NCBI RefSeq assembly: GCF_030269125.1
Contig: NZ_BSSM01000019.1
Coordinates: forward strand, 62,001 to 126,000
DNA from: Streptomyces hygroscopicus subsp. hygroscopicus
Lineage (GTDB): Bacteria > Actinomycetota > Actinomycetes > Streptomycetales > Streptomycetaceae
Direction of reading: 5' to 3'
Length of the DNA stretch: 64,000 bases
Positions 26,301-34,189 of the stretch are shown piece by piece. How positions within the stretch are numbered: position 1 is the stretch's first letter; every line of letters begins with the position of its first letter. Below the pieces are notes generated by a model. It worked only from the letters and a program-made list of their open reading frames with translations, did not search any database and had not been told where the DNA came from. The position numbers and the translations under genes are program-made.

Positions 26301-26772
26301 GCGCCCGCACCGGCTCCGAGAGCGGGCCGAGCAGGACGATCAGACCGGGGCCGCCGTGCTCCCGCAGCGCGGTCCACGGCACCACGGGCGCCCGGCCGCC
26401 GAGGGCGTCGGCGTGCGCGGCCGAGGTGATCCGGCACAGCCGCGCCCAGCCCTCACGGTCCCGGGCGAGCAGCACGACCCGCAGCGGCGGCTCGGCCACG
26501 TGGGCGCCGCCATGCGCCGGGGTGCGGCGCCGCCGGCCGGGCGGCGGCGGGGCGAGCGCCTCCACCGCGAGGTCGACGCCGAAGACCGGCCGCACCCCTT
26601 CCTTCGCACACGCCCGCGCGAATCGGACAACGCCGCTGACGGTGTCCCGGTCGGTCAACGCGAGAGCCGTCATGCCCCGCTCGGCGGCCCGGCGCGCCAG
26701 CTGCTCCGGGTGGGCGGCGCCGTAGCGGGCGGAGTAACCGGACGCGACATGCAGATGAGCGAAGCCCGCCAT
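23320..26772 (-). CDS. dnaE2: Error-prone DNA polymerase III alpha subunit DnaE2
   Basis: An 1150-residue replicative-type polymerase of the DnaE2 branch. The N-terminal PHP domain begins FAHLHVASGYSARYG. The catalytic palm has ASLPDIDIDVES near residue 430 and NIKLDVLGVRMQ near 580, supplying the three Asp residues. QTLGLFQLES and GIGEQECARIEEG are also DnaE-like, and an OB fold (VLVAGVRAS, then IIFVTLEDGSG) is near residue 1000. The length is usual for DnaE2. ATG 26772 follows GGGAGG. It performs translesion synthesis and induced mutagenesis with its ImuB-like partner, to which it is translationally coupled. A LexA box overlaps the promoter. Confidence 0.93.
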   Translation of the reverse strand: MAGFAHLHVASGYSARYGAAHPEQLARRAAERGMTALALTDRDTVSGVVRFARACAKEGVRPVFGVDLAVEALAPPPPGRRRRTPAHGGAHVAEPPLRVVLLARDREGWARLCRITSAAHADALGGRAPVVPWTALREHGGPGLIVLLGPLSEPVRALSAGREDVAVRLLAPWREVFGGEVRLEVVAQKRFGVGPGSLRLAARTLALADRTGTTAVLTNAVRYADPAQHRLADVLDAARLLRPIDRRRLDSGQRWIKDERAMTVLARMVAECAGADERRARRLLADTAATAARCALDPAADLGLGTRHFPEPALFGAGPGADGAARLLRRRCEEGLARRGLDHDPAALARLDEELAVISRLRYDSYFLAVGQVVADIRAKGIRVAARGSGAGSMVCHALGIATANPLDHRLLFERFLSVRRASLPDIDIDVESARRLECYDAIFDRFGKERVAVTAMPETYRARRALRDTGLALGIAPAEVDRIAKSFPHLRASDITGALAELPELRQLAAEARRYGPLWELAEGLDSLVHGMAMHPCGVVISDAGLLDRLPVQPTPQGDYPMAMAAKEEIEALGNIKLDVLGVRMQSAMAHAVAEIERTTGERIDLDDPEQVPLDDVFAFKLIQESQTLGLFQLESPGQQDLLSRLQPRNQQDVIADISLFRPGPVAGGMPERYIAARHGGTPAYAHPDLEPVLADTYGVTIWHEQIIETLRVLTGCDRAFAEITRRALGDKERLPEIREWFHERARARGYGASVRDEVWRTVEAFGAYGFCRAHAVAFAVPALQSAWLKAHHPAFLLAGLLEHDPGMWPKRVLVADARRRGVPVLPVDVNRSRARHTVEKADGDRWGVRLALSAVRGIGEQECARIEEGQPYASLSDFWQRARPSRPVAERLAEIGALGPLHDGRLTRRDLLLQIAELHRAARNRSAGTGQLPLIAGAVGGSEPSGLPEMTGREALGAELNSLGIDVSRHLMEHHHRLLREVGATDAAHLAGLRAGQQVLVAGVRASTQTPPIASGKRIIFVTLEDGSGLVDLAFFEDSHPACAYTVFHSGLLLVRGTVQVRGTRRTVVGTMAWDLDRIAAARRDHGPEAALALLGERHPHPTPAQPRRTLANGTTGARLHPYADLLPAGSRSADLKKFGYTSPGSAG

Positions 26773-26822
26773 GTCGCACCTCCCTCATCCACCCCTTTTC
26801 AGCCATACGCCCGATACGTTCA

Positions 26823-26838
26823 TCGTACGCTCGTTCGA
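26823..26838 (-). promoter_or_regulatory. LexA (SOS) box of the dnaE2 operon
   Basis: On the gene strand the site reads TCGAACGAGCGTACGA, one mismatch from TCGAAC-N4-GTTCGA, the actinobacterial LexA box. It overlaps TACGAT, a candidate -10 element, and lies about 58 bases before the dnaE2 start. A second TTCGAA core at 26875-26880 forms an 8-bp inverted repeat with this one but is a poor LexA match. Confidence 0.72.
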
Positions 26839-26947
26839 ATACTGTAACTCCATCGACGTTGGTCGGCGAGCTCATTCGAACAGACGAGTGATTGTTCACG
26901 GCGAGTGAGCAGGGAGTGAGGGAAAGTGAGCGGTGGCCGAAAGGCGA

Positions 26948-26977
26948 CATCCCGTCCCGAGGGTTCGGGACGGGATG
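26948..26977 (-). terminator. Hairpin terminator of the first S1 protease gene
   Basis: CATCCCGTCCCGA and its exact complement around a GGGT loop give a 13-bp perfect stem, 48 bases after the protease stop. It separates the protease from the dnaE2 promoter. Confidence 0.75.
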
Positions 26978-27025
26978 CCGCGGGAGCCGTTCGACCGCGG
27001 GAACGGCCGGCCGGAACGGCTTCGG

Positions 27026-28108
27026 TCAGCCGATCTCGGTGCCGGTGGCGGAGAGAGCCGCGGTGACCGGCTGGAAGAAGGTCTCCCCGCCGGAGGTGCA
27101 GTCGCCGCTGCCACCGGAGGTCAGGCCGATCGCGTCGCTGCCGGAGAACAGGGAACCGCCGCTGTCGCCGGGCTCGGCGCAGACGTCGGTCTGGATCAGC
27201 CCGCTGACCGTGCCCTCCTGGTAGTTGACGGTGGCGTCCAGGCCGGTGACCGTGCCGTCGTGCACATGGGTGGTCGACCCGCTGCGCGTGACCTTCATGC
27301 CCACCGTGGCCTCGGCGGCGCCGGTGATCTGCCGGGTCGAGCCGTCGTAGAGGTCGACCTCGCTCGGGTGGGCGGCGTCCGAGGTGTACTTGACCAGGCC
27401 GAAGTCGGTGCCCGGGAAGTGGGACTCCGCGTTCTGCCCGATCTCGTCGCCGTCGGCGTCCGACCAGGTGGAGATGGACGCGGTGCAGTGCCCGGCGGTC
27501 AGGAAGTACGGCTGCCCGTCCTTGACCACGTTGAAGCCGAGCGAGCAGCGGCCACCGGATCCGCCGATGGCGTCGCCGCCGGCGATGAAGGGTTTGAACT
27601 CGCCCTGGAAACGCTTGAGTTCGGCCTTGTCGCCGAGCCCGTCGACCACCTTGCCCAGCTTGTCCCAGCGGGCGCCGGTGACCGACTTGTCGGCCGTGAC
27701 GACGACCTTGTTCGACACCGGGTCGATGGACCACGACGTGCCCGGGATGGTCGCGTCCTTCTTCAGCGTCGCACGGGCGCCGTCGAGCTGGGCCAGCGTG
27801 TGGGTGACGATTCTGGCCTCGGCGCCCTTGGCCTCGACGGCCTTCGCGGCGGTCTTGTCGAGCACGTTCACGACGAGGCTCCTGGCCTTGGCGTCGTAGT
27901 AGCTGCCCGCCGCGTCCGAACCGAGGTGTGCGCTCAGTTCGGAGGCCAGCGTCGCGGCCGCCGGAGCGGACAGCGGCCGGGGCCGGGACACCGGCTTCGC
28001 GGGCTCGCTGGCGTTCGCATTCTGCAAGGTGACACCCGCTGCGGCCAGTGCGGCGACACCCGCGCCGACCATGACGAGTCGGCGCCCGGGTATGCGTCGG
28101 TGCTTCAA
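27026..28108 (-). CDS. Secreted S1 serine protease with propeptide (streptogrisin family)
   Basis: A 360-residue preproenzyme. The first 35 residues are a signal peptide (HRRIPGRRLVMVGAGVAALA, then NANASE). Residues about 36-175 are the alpha-lytic-type propeptide that assists folding. The mature enzyme begins near IAGGDAIGGSGGRCSLGFN. The triad is His in FLTAGHCT, Asp in PGTDFGLVKY and Ser in CAEPGDSGGSLF. The start is TTG 28108 with GGAGG seven bases upstream; no ATG or GTG fits. Its 3' hairpin isolates it from dnaE2. It is an extracellular protease. Confidence 0.9.
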   Translation of the reverse strand: MKHRRIPGRRLVMVGAGVAALAAAGVTLQNANASEPAKPVSRPRPLSAPAAATLASELSAHLGSDAAGSYYDAKARSLVVNVLDKTAAKAVEAKGAEARIVTHTLAQLDGARATLKKDATIPGTSWSIDPVSNKVVVTADKSVTGARWDKLGKVVDGLGDKAELKRFQGEFKPFIAGGDAIGGSGGRCSLGFNVVKDGQPYFLTAGHCTASISTWSDADGDEIGQNAESHFPGTDFGLVKYTSDAAHPSEVDLYDGSTRQITGAAEATVGMKVTRSGSTTHVHDGTVTGLDATVNYQEGTVSGLIQTDVCAEPGDSGGSLFSGSDAIGLTSGGSGDCTSGGETFFQPVTAALSATGTEIG

Positions 28109-28403
28109 CTCACGTCCTCCTGTGGGGGGGGATGGCCGTCCAGGTTGTGGGGACCCGACGGCCGGAAGGCTGGTTGACGGGCGCCCACTCTTCCGAAACC
28201 CACAGGGGACACACAAGGCCGAGTTCCGGACGCACGACGGAGGGGCTTGCCCGAGCCCGCTCGCGGATGACCGGCCGTCACCGCCGAGGAAATTTCGTGG
28301 CGCAAACACTACGAGCGAGTAGCCCTCACCCGACCGTGACGGCCCCTCATGGCCTGTTCCTTTCGCCGCCCTCGCCCTTCCTTCACGAGGCGGGCATGAA
28401 GAG
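28109..28403. other. Promoter-bearing gap between the two proteases
   Basis: About 295 bases holding the 5' leader of the downstream protease and the spacer from the preceding terminator. No gene is supported on either strand. A clear -35/-10 pair could not be picked by eye. Confidence 0.4.
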
Positions 28404-28433
28404 GCCCCCGCACACACGCATGGGTGCGGGGGC
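28404..28433 (-). terminator. Hairpin terminator of the second protease gene
   Basis: GCCCCCGCAC pairs with GTGCGGGGGC around a 10-base loop, 29 bases beyond the protease stop. The perfect 10-bp GC stem indicates factor-independent termination or transcript stabilisation. Confidence 0.7.
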
Positions 28434-28462
28434 TCGTGGCAGCCGGCCTAAGCCGGGGCCGG

Positions 28463-29362
28463 TTAGGGGAGCGTGACGCCGTAGTAGCTCAGCGCCTCGG
28501 TCACCGGCTGGAAGAAGGTCGTGCCGCCGGAGGTGCAGTCACCGCTGCCGCCGGAGGTCAGACCGTAGGCCACGGTGCCGTTGTACAGCGGGCCGCCGCT
28601 GTCGCCGCCCTCGGCGCAGACCGTGGTCTGGATCAGGCCGGAGACGATGTCGCCGCTGCCGTAGTTGACGGTGGTGTTGAGCGCGGTGACCTTGCCGCTG
28701 TGCGTACCGGTGGTGGAACCGCGCCGGTAGACGGTCTGGCCCACGCTCGGGGTGGCCGCGCTGGAGATGGTCTGGCTGCCGACCGCGCTCGGGTGGGAGA
28801 TCGAGGAGTTGGTGTACTTGACGAGCGCGAAGTCGTTGCCCGGGAAGCTGTAGCCCACGTTGGTGCCGAGCACCGTGCTGTGGCTGGAGTTGCTGTACCA
28901 GGTGGAGGCGACCTGGCCGCAGTGCCCGGCGGTCAGGAAGTAGTACGTGCTGCCGCTGTGCACGTTGAAGCCGAGCGAGCAGCGGTACTGGCCGCCGTAG
29001 ATGGCGTCGCCACCGCTGATCAGCTTGTTGAACTTGCCGGCCGTGCGCTTGATGGTGAGCGCGCCCGCTTCGGCGCCGGCCTGCTTCTTGATCTTGGCGA
29101 TCCCGGCCTGCGAGACCGTGCTGTCGACGGTGACGACGACGTGGTTGTTCTTGGCGTCGACGGCCCAGGCGGTGCCGGGGACGTCCGCCTTCATCACCGA
29201 GTCGCTCGCCCGGGTGAGCTGCGCGGCGCTGAAGGTGTGGGCGTCGCTGGCGCTCGCGGTGGGGGCGGCGAAGGCGGCTGCGGCCAGGAAGCCCGCGGCC
29301 ACGGCGATCAGCCGGGTCCGTCTCGCCGAACCGGGGCGGGGAGTGGTGCGCTCGATCCTCAC
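28463..29362 (-). CDS. Streptogrisin A/B-like secreted serine protease
   Basis: A 299-residue preproprotease very like the Streptomyces griseus proteases A and B. It has a signal peptide (RLIAVAAGFLAAAAFAAPTA) and a short propeptide to about residue 115. The mature N-terminus is ISGGDAIYGGQYRCSLGFNV. The triad lies in FLTAGHCG, PGNDFALVKY and CAEGGDSGGPLY, and four Cys give two disulfides. GTG 29362 follows GGAGGG with eight bases. The neighbouring protease is a longer paralogue with a related C-terminus. It is extracellular and likely growth-phase regulated. Confidence 0.93.
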   Translation of the reverse strand: MRIERTTPRPGSARRTRLIAVAAGFLAAAAFAAPTASASDAHTFSAAQLTRASDSVMKADVPGTAWAVDAKNNHVVVTVDSTVSQAGIAKIKKQAGAEAGALTIKRTAGKFNKLISGGDAIYGGQYRCSLGFNVHSGSTYYFLTAGHCGQVASTWYSNSSHSTVLGTNVGYSFPGNDFALVKYTNSSISHPSAVGSQTISSAATPSVGQTVYRRGSTTGTHSGKVTALNTTVNYGSGDIVSGLIQTTVCAEGGDSGGPLYNGTVAYGLTSGGSGDCTSGGTTFFQPVTEALSYYGVTLP

Positions 29363-29578
29363 GTTTCGTTCCCTCCAGAGGGATTCGGGGGCCCGCGTGG
29401 GGTCGGGGCCCGGTGAGGCGCAGCCGGGGACACGTCCGGGGTCTCGGCTTTACATGTCCCTGACAGGCGCTGAGGGGGAGTATTCGGCCGAACGACCGGT
29501 AGGCACAAGGGTGCCTTTCGGCCGTCGGACTTTAGCCCTCCTTTGCCCCAACGCCCGTCGTTTTAACTGCCATTGGTG
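29363..29578. promoter_or_regulatory. Upstream region of the streptogrisin-like gene
   Basis: A 216-base gap between the DUF1684 end and the protease start. It holds a small inverted repeat (AGGCAC-AAGG-GTGCCT near 29501-29516) and an AT-richer patch at 29520-29578. No gene is seen and no convincing terminator for the upstream operon was found. Confidence 0.35.
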
Positions 29579-30361
29579 TCAGCGCAGGGTCCGCTCCCCC
29601 GCCTCGACGGCGATGTCCAGCGTGTTCCCGGGCGGCGGGAAGGGGCAGAGGAAGTGGTCGGCGAAGGCGCAGGGCGGGAGTTGGGCCCGGTTGAAGTCGA
29701 CGGTCGTACGGCCCTGAGCGTCCGGCGCGTCCGGGAACAGGAAGCGGAAACGGAAGCTGGTGTCGCCGCTGGTGGCGTCGGCGAACACCACCCACAGCGG
29801 CCCCTCGCCCTGCCGTGCCACGGCCAGCGTCCGTTCCCGCCCGCCCACGGTGAAGGCGAGTTCACCGGCGAGCGCGAACCCGCGGGCCCGGCCGTCCGCG
29901 TTGCCGAGTCGTACGACGCGCCGCGCGTCGTACGGCGTGAAGCGGCCGGGCACCGCCCAACCGGGGTCGTACGCGGTGGCCTCGATGCCCCGGAAGGCAC
30001 GGCGGGCCTCGGCGCCGGGGTCGTAGACCCGCACCCCCCAGACGCCCTCGCGGACCAGCACGACCAGCCGCTTCTCACCGAGCGAGACGCGGGCGGCGGC
30101 CTCCGGGCCGGTATCGGCGGTCAGCCGGATCTCCCCGCCGAAGGGACGGCGGTCCACCTGGAGTCCGTCGGTCTCGACGGCCGTCAGCACAACGCCCTCG
30201 CCGTCCGCCACCCAGGTCCCCGGAATGTCCGGAAGTCGACCCTCCGGCTGGTCCTCGATCCAGTGGGTGGCGGTCAGCGCGAGCGGCCCGTAGGGCGCGG
30301 TGACCGATTCCTCCCGCTTCTCCCGCCACTGCTTCCATGCGTCGGACGCGTCGATTGCCAT
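29579..30361 (-). CDS. DUF1684 protein, possibly translated separately from the fusion
   Basis: A 260-residue DUF1684 module (SAPYGPLAL-like N-terminus, then FRGIEATAYDPGW, TSGDTSFRFRFL, TTVDFNRAQLPPCAFADHF and CPFPPPGNTLDI). Its own ATG at 30361 has AAAGGA nine bases upstream, and relatives normally start here. It could be made both alone and as the tail of the monooxygenase, because no stop separates them. The family function is not established. It lies downstream of a transporter and flavin enzyme. Confidence 0.7.
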   Translation of the reverse strand: MAIDASDAWKQWREKREESVTAPYGPLALTATHWIEDQPEGRLPDIPGTWVADGEGVVLTAVETDGLQVDRRPFGGEIRLTADTGPEAAARVSLGEKRLVVLVREGVWGVRVYDPGAEARRAFRGIEATAYDPGWAVPGRFTPYDARRVVRLGNADGRARGFALAGELAFTVGGRERTLAVARQGEGPLWVVFADATSGDTSFRFRFLFPDAPDAQGRTTVDFNRAQLPPCAFADHFLCPFPPPGNTLDIAVEAGERTLR

Positions 30362-31561
30362 GCTGTTCCATCCTTTTATGTGCTTGATCTTCTTCGGCCG
30401 CGGAGAGTGGTGGACGGGGCGGGCCAGGCCCAGGTGCTCGCGCAGGGTGCCACCCGGATAGAAAGTGCGAAACAGGCCGCGGTGCTGGAGCAGCGCGACG
30501 GTGCCGTTGACCAGCCGCTCCAGATCGCGGCGGGGTTCGACGGGGACCAGGTGGAAACCGTCGGCGGCGCCCTCGGTGTGCCAGGCGGCGAGCAGGTCCG
30601 CGAGGTCGACCGGCCCGCCCCGGTACAACGGGCCCTGCGCGGTGGGCCGGGGACCGCCCCCACCGTGACCGGGCTCGGCCGCGCGCTCCCCGCCACCGAG
30701 GTCGACCCGCAGGCTCACCAGGATCCGCAGGGCACCCGGGTCCCGCCCTGACCGCGTCGCCCTCGACCGCAGATCCTCGCGCACGGCGACCGCCTGCGCC
30801 GGGGTCGCGGCGCGGACCAGGGCCACGTCGGCGAACCGGGCGGCGAAGGCGCGGGCGGGGCGGGTGCCGGCGTCGGCGACACGGACGGGGTGGGTCCGGG
30901 GAGGGGCGGGGGCGAGGAGGGTGGGATGCGGATGGTCCCGTGCGGGGGCGGACGCGGAGGATGCCGTCGCGCCCCGGACGCCGACGCCGGCCTCCGGTAC
31001 GTCCGGCGCCCCCTCGGCGGCACCTCCCGCGGCGTCCCACGGTCCCCGGGCGGCACCGGCTGGTCCGGCCGCCTCGGGGCCGGTACGGCCGGCCGCACGC
31101 GCCGCCGCCTCCGTACCCGGCGCCTCGATCCACCGGCCCGCGCGGCCCCCGGCGATCCGGTCGAGGACGGCCCAGGCGGCCGGCTCCGGCGCGGGCCGCC
31201 CGGCCGGTCCCGAGGCGGCCGACCCGACCGGTTCCGGCGTGGCCGGCTCCGGGACGGCCCAGGCGGCCGGCTCCAGGGCGGCCGAGGCCGTCGGTTCCGG
31301 GGCGGCCGGTGCCGCCCACGGGGCGACCGCCCCCGGCAGCACCCCCACCAACCCGATCCGCCGCGTCGCCGACGCCACCGCGGCCAGCAGGTCGAGCGCC
31401 TCGGCTCCCGGCCGTCCGGTCGAGTCGCCCAGGGTCACGAAGTCCAGCCGGCCGTGCTCGGCGAGTCGTACCAGTTCGGCGCAGGGGCCGGCGCCGGGGC
31501 GGTCCGGCAGGTCGACGGCGGCGGCCAGATGCAGCATCCCGCGGCGGTACCGCCCGCTCAT
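29579..31561 (-). CDS. LLM-class flavin monooxygenase fused in frame to a DUF1684 domain
   Basis: One uninterrupted frame of 660 residues. Residues 1-400 are luciferase-like: MLHLAAAVDLPDRPG, LDFVTLGDSTGRPG and a TIM-barrel end FYPGGTLREHLGLARP, as in FMNH2-dependent monooxygenases that cut C-S bonds. The usual middle (after ATRRIGLVGVLPG) is replaced or swollen by Ala/Pro/Glu-rich repeats, residues about 80-210. Residues 401-660 are a complete DUF1684 protein. GTG-free start: ATG 31561 follows GGAGG by seven bases. It closes an operon with an amino-acid ABC transporter, suggesting oxidation of an imported organosulfur compound. The swollen barrel may impair activity. Confidence 0.72.
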   Translation of the reverse strand: MSGRYRRGMLHLAAAVDLPDRPGAGPCAELVRLAEHGRLDFVTLGDSTGRPGAEALDLLAAVASATRRIGLVGVLPGAVAPWAAPAAPEPTASAALEPAAWAVPEPATPEPVGSAASGPAGRPAPEPAAWAVLDRIAGGRAGRWIEAPGTEAAARAAGRTGPEAAGPAGAARGPWDAAGGAAEGAPDVPEAGVGVRGATASSASAPARDHPHPTLLAPAPPRTHPVRVADAGTRPARAFAARFADVALVRAATPAQAVAVREDLRSRATRSGRDPGALRILVSLRVDLGGGERAAEPGHGGGGPRPTAQGPLYRGGPVDLADLLAAWHTEGAADGFHLVPVEPRRDLERLVNGTVALLQHRGLFRTFYPGGTLREHLGLARPVHHSPRPKKIKHIKGWNSMAIDASDAWKQWREKREESVTAPYGPLALTATHWIEDQPEGRLPDIPGTWVADGEGVVLTAVETDGLQVDRRPFGGEIRLTADTGPEAAARVSLGEKRLVVLVREGVWGVRVYDPGAEARRAFRGIEATAYDPGWAVPGRFTPYDARRVVRLGNADGRARGFALAGELAFTVGGRERTLAVARQGEGPLWVVFADATSGDTSFRFRFLFPDAPDAQGRTTVDFNRAQLPPCAFADHFLCPFPPPGNTLDIAVEAGERTLR

Positions 31562-31643
31562 CCGCCCGCCTCCGGCCACCGCGCTCCTCCGGCCCGTCCC
31601 CTTCCCCGCGCCGGTCGCGCGCACCCCGCCTCCGCTCCCATCC

Positions 31644-32405
31644 TCACAACACCTTCGCCAGGAACGCCCGTGTCCGCTCCTCGCGCGGCGCCCCCAGCAC
31701 CGCGTCCGGCGGCCCCTGTTCGACGATCCGGCCGTCGTCCATGAAGACCACCGTGTCGGCGACCTCGCGCGCGAACGCGATCTCATGGGTGACGACGATC
31801 ATCGTGGTGCCCCGGGCGGCGAGATCGCGGATGACGTCGAGGACCTCGCCGACCAGTTCGGGATCGAGTGCCGAGGTCGGCTCGTCGAACAGCAGCAGCC
31901 GGGGCTTGAGCGCCAGCGCCCGTGCGATGGCGACGCGCTGCTGCTGCCCACCGGACAACTGCCCCGGGTACGCACGCGACCTGTCCGCGAGTCCCACCCG
32001 GGCGAGCAGCCGGAGCGCGTCCTCCTCCGCCTCCTCGCGGGACCGTTTCAGCGCGGCCACCGGCGCCTCGACCACGTTGTCCAGGACGGTCAGGTGCGGG
32101 AAGAGGCGGAAGTCCTGGAAGACGAAGCCGATCTTGGTCCGCCGGCGCAGGACTTCCCGTTCGGGCAGCTCGTACAGCCGGTCCCCGGCGCGCCGGTATC
32201 CGATCGGCGCGCCGTCCACGGTGATCTCGCCGCGGTCCGCCTTCTCCAGGTGGTTGATGGTGCGCAGCAGCGTGGACTTGCCGGAGCCGGAGGGGCCGAG
32301 CACGACGGTGACCTCGCCGGCGCGGACCTGGAGGTCGATGCCCTTGAGGACGTCGAGCGGGCCGAAGCTCTTGTGCACCGATCTGATGTCGACCATGACG
32401 GTCAT
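31644..32405 (-). CDS. Polar amino-acid-type ABC transporter ATP-binding protein
   Basis: A 253-residue GlnQ-like ATPase. Walker A is LGPSGSGKST, the Q-loop lies in VFQDFRLFPHLTVLDNV, the signature is QLSGGQQQRVAIARAL, Walker B is LLLFDEPTSALDPE, and the switch His is in VTHEIAFA. ATG 32405 follows AAAGGAAG. It sits between the FAD protein and the monooxygenase fusion in one operon and should drive the permease encoded at 34186-35043. Relatives import cystine, methionine or other amino acids. Confidence 0.9.
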   Translation of the reverse strand: MTVMVDIRSVHKSFGPLDVLKGIDLQVRAGEVTVVLGPSGSGKSTLLRTINHLEKADRGEITVDGAPIGYRRAGDRLYELPEREVLRRRTKIGFVFQDFRLFPHLTVLDNVVEAPVAALKRSREEAEEDALRLLARVGLADRSRAYPGQLSGGQQQRVAIARALALKPRLLLFDEPTSALDPELVGEVLDVIRDLAARGTTMIVVTHEIAFAREVADTVVFMDDGRIVEQGPPDAVLGAPREERTRAFLAKVL

Positions 32406-32431
32406 GGCTCTTCCTTTGGATAGAAGGGGGT

Positions 32432-34189
32432 TCATGCGGCGGCGTGTCCGGCCCCGGCCCGCAGGAAGGCCAGCGCCGCCCGCGCGGTGGCGTCGTTCTG
32501 GCGGAAGGCGGGGCCGCCGGTGCGCGGCCGGGTGAAGGCGCCGGGGGTGCGGGCGTCGGTGTAGGGGCCGAGCGCGAAGCGCCGGGGGTGCGGGCGCCCG
32601 GCGCCGTCGAGGACGCGGCCGTCGCGGGGGTCGACCCGCAGCAGGCCCTCGGGGGTCTCGGCGGCGCCGTCGGCGTGCAGTTCGCGCAGCAGGGGGTCGC
32701 GGGCGCGACCGACGGTGGGCGCGGGCAGCCGGGCCTCGACCAGCGCCCGCGCCGTGACCGAGTGGCCCGGCACGGTGGGGCTGGCCGCCCGGAACAACCC
32801 GTCCTCGGCGGTGACGGCCATGTCGGCGCCGAGGAACCGCAGCAGTCCCGCCCGGGACAGCGCGAGCATCTGCCGCAGCCGGGGGCCGGGCGGCCCGGAC
32901 GCCAGATAGCTGAAGAACCCGTGCCACCAGGGCCCGATGTCCCCGAGTCGCACCAACTGCCCGTAGACCGAGAGGAGGCCGAGGAAGACCCCCAGGTCGG
33001 CGCTGAAGGCGGGATCGTGACGCCTGTCCAGATCGGCCTCGATATAGGCGCGCAGACCGTCCTGGAAGTCCTCGGGCGAGGCATGGCGCACTCCGGCGAG
33101 CGGGTGGTCGAGCGCGGTGAGGTCGAGCCGGTCGGCGGGGTCGGGTACGGCGGCGGCGGCCAGCGCGTCCAGTTCGGCGGGGCCGGACGCGGCCGCGTAC
33201 TTCTCCTCGAAGTCGGCCCAGGCGCTCGCCGTGCGCTCCGGGTGGGCGGTGAACAGCCGGTGGTAGTGGGCGAAGCCCAGCTCCTTCTCGACCAGCGGCC
33301 ACACATCGCGCCGGAAGTCGAAGCCGTCCGGCCTGGAGCGCAGTTCCCGGATCTCGGCGGGGCCCAGGAAGCGGGGCAGCGGGGGCCGGTCGCCGGTCCA
33401 GTCGTAGCCGATCTTCGAGTGGTACGGCACCCCGCGCCGCGAACCGACGTACAGCACCGGCTCCCGCCCCGAGGGAAGGTAGGTGTCGCCGTCGTACCGG
33501 CCGCCGCGGCCCTCGGTGAGCAGCACCATCAGGTCGACGAAGGCCAGTCCGAAGCCCCGCACGAGCACCGGTTCGCCGGGCTTCAGGGCGGACAGGTCGC
33601 TGTCGGCGGTGAAGTCGGGCGGCAGGTGCACGAGGCCGTTCGCTCGGGCGTACGCCGCCAACTCGGCCTGCTCCGGTTCGAGTTCGGCGTCGAGGTGGCC
33701 GAGCGCGAGGATCACCAGGTCGGCGAGGAGGGGGCGGGTCCTGCCCTCCAGCCACACCTGCTGGCGTCCCTCGCGGGGGCCGCCGACGCGCAGGGCGCGG
33801 GTGGGGTGGTGGCGCACGGTGATGCCGGCGGGCAGCTCGGCCAGGGCCCGCTCGTACACGAAGCGCAGATAGCGGCCCTGGATCCGGCGGTCGGCGAAGG
33901 TGCGGCCGTCCAGCGCGGCCCACTCGTGCAGCGTGGGGCCCTCGCGCACCGGTCCGTCCATGCGCACCGTCTCGTCGGTGAACATCGTGACGTCCTCGGC
34001 GTGCGAGTTCATCCACAGCAGCGGCGACTGATCCTGACGCCAGATGCGTCCGCCACCCGGTGGATGCGGGTCCACGAGATGGATGTCGAGGCCGGAACCG
34101 GCGTACAGCTGCGGGGCGTTGGCGGCGATGCGTTCGAGGAGCCCGGTCCCCCGCGGCCCGGCGCCCACGATCACCAGCCGGGGCCTCAT
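32432..34189 (-). CDS. FAD/NAD(P)-binding protein (PF13454 type)
   Basis: A 585-residue flavoprotein. MRPRLVIVGAGPRGTGLLER is a GxGxxG Rossmann motif. The segments WMNSHAEDVTMF, LILALGHLDAE and KPGEPVLVRGFGLAFVDLMV match the large FAD-NAD(P)-binding proteins often beside amino-acid ABC transporters. No membrane segment is seen. Its ATG overlaps the permease stop, so the two are coupled. It may supply reduced flavin or oxidise the imported compound together with the monooxygenase. The substrate is unproven. Confidence 0.8.
   Translation of the reverse strand: MRPRLVIVGAGPRGTGLLERIAANAPQLYAGSGLDIHLVDPHPPGGGRIWRQDQSPLLWMNSHAEDVTMFTDETVRMDGPVREGPTLHEWAALDGRTFADRRIQGRYLRFVYERALAELPAGITVRHHPTRALRVGGPREGRQQVWLEGRTRPLLADLVILALGHLDAELEPEQAELAAYARANGLVHLPPDFTADSDLSALKPGEPVLVRGFGLAFVDLMVLLTEGRGGRYDGDTYLPSGREPVLYVGSRRGVPYHSKIGYDWTGDRPPLPRFLGPAEIRELRSRPDGFDFRRDVWPLVEKELGFAHYHRLFTAHPERTASAWADFEEKYAAASGPAELDALAAAAVPDPADRLDLTALDHPLAGVRHASPEDFQDGLRAYIEADLDRRHDPAFSADLGVFLGLLSVYGQLVRLGDIGPWWHGFFSYLASGPPGPRLRQMLALSRAGLLRFLGADMAVTAEDGLFRAASPTVPGHSVTARALVEARLPAPTVGRARDPLLRELHADGAAETPEGLLRVDPRDGRVLDGAGRPHPRRFALGPYTDARTPGAFTRPRTGGPAFRQNDATARAALAFLRAGAGHAAA

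Noticed and set aside
23404..26847. Open + strand frame of over 1100 codons antisense to dnaE2
   Set aside because: It is the mirror of strong codon bias in dnaE2; there is no ribosome site, no domain and an implausible Gly/Arg/Val composition.
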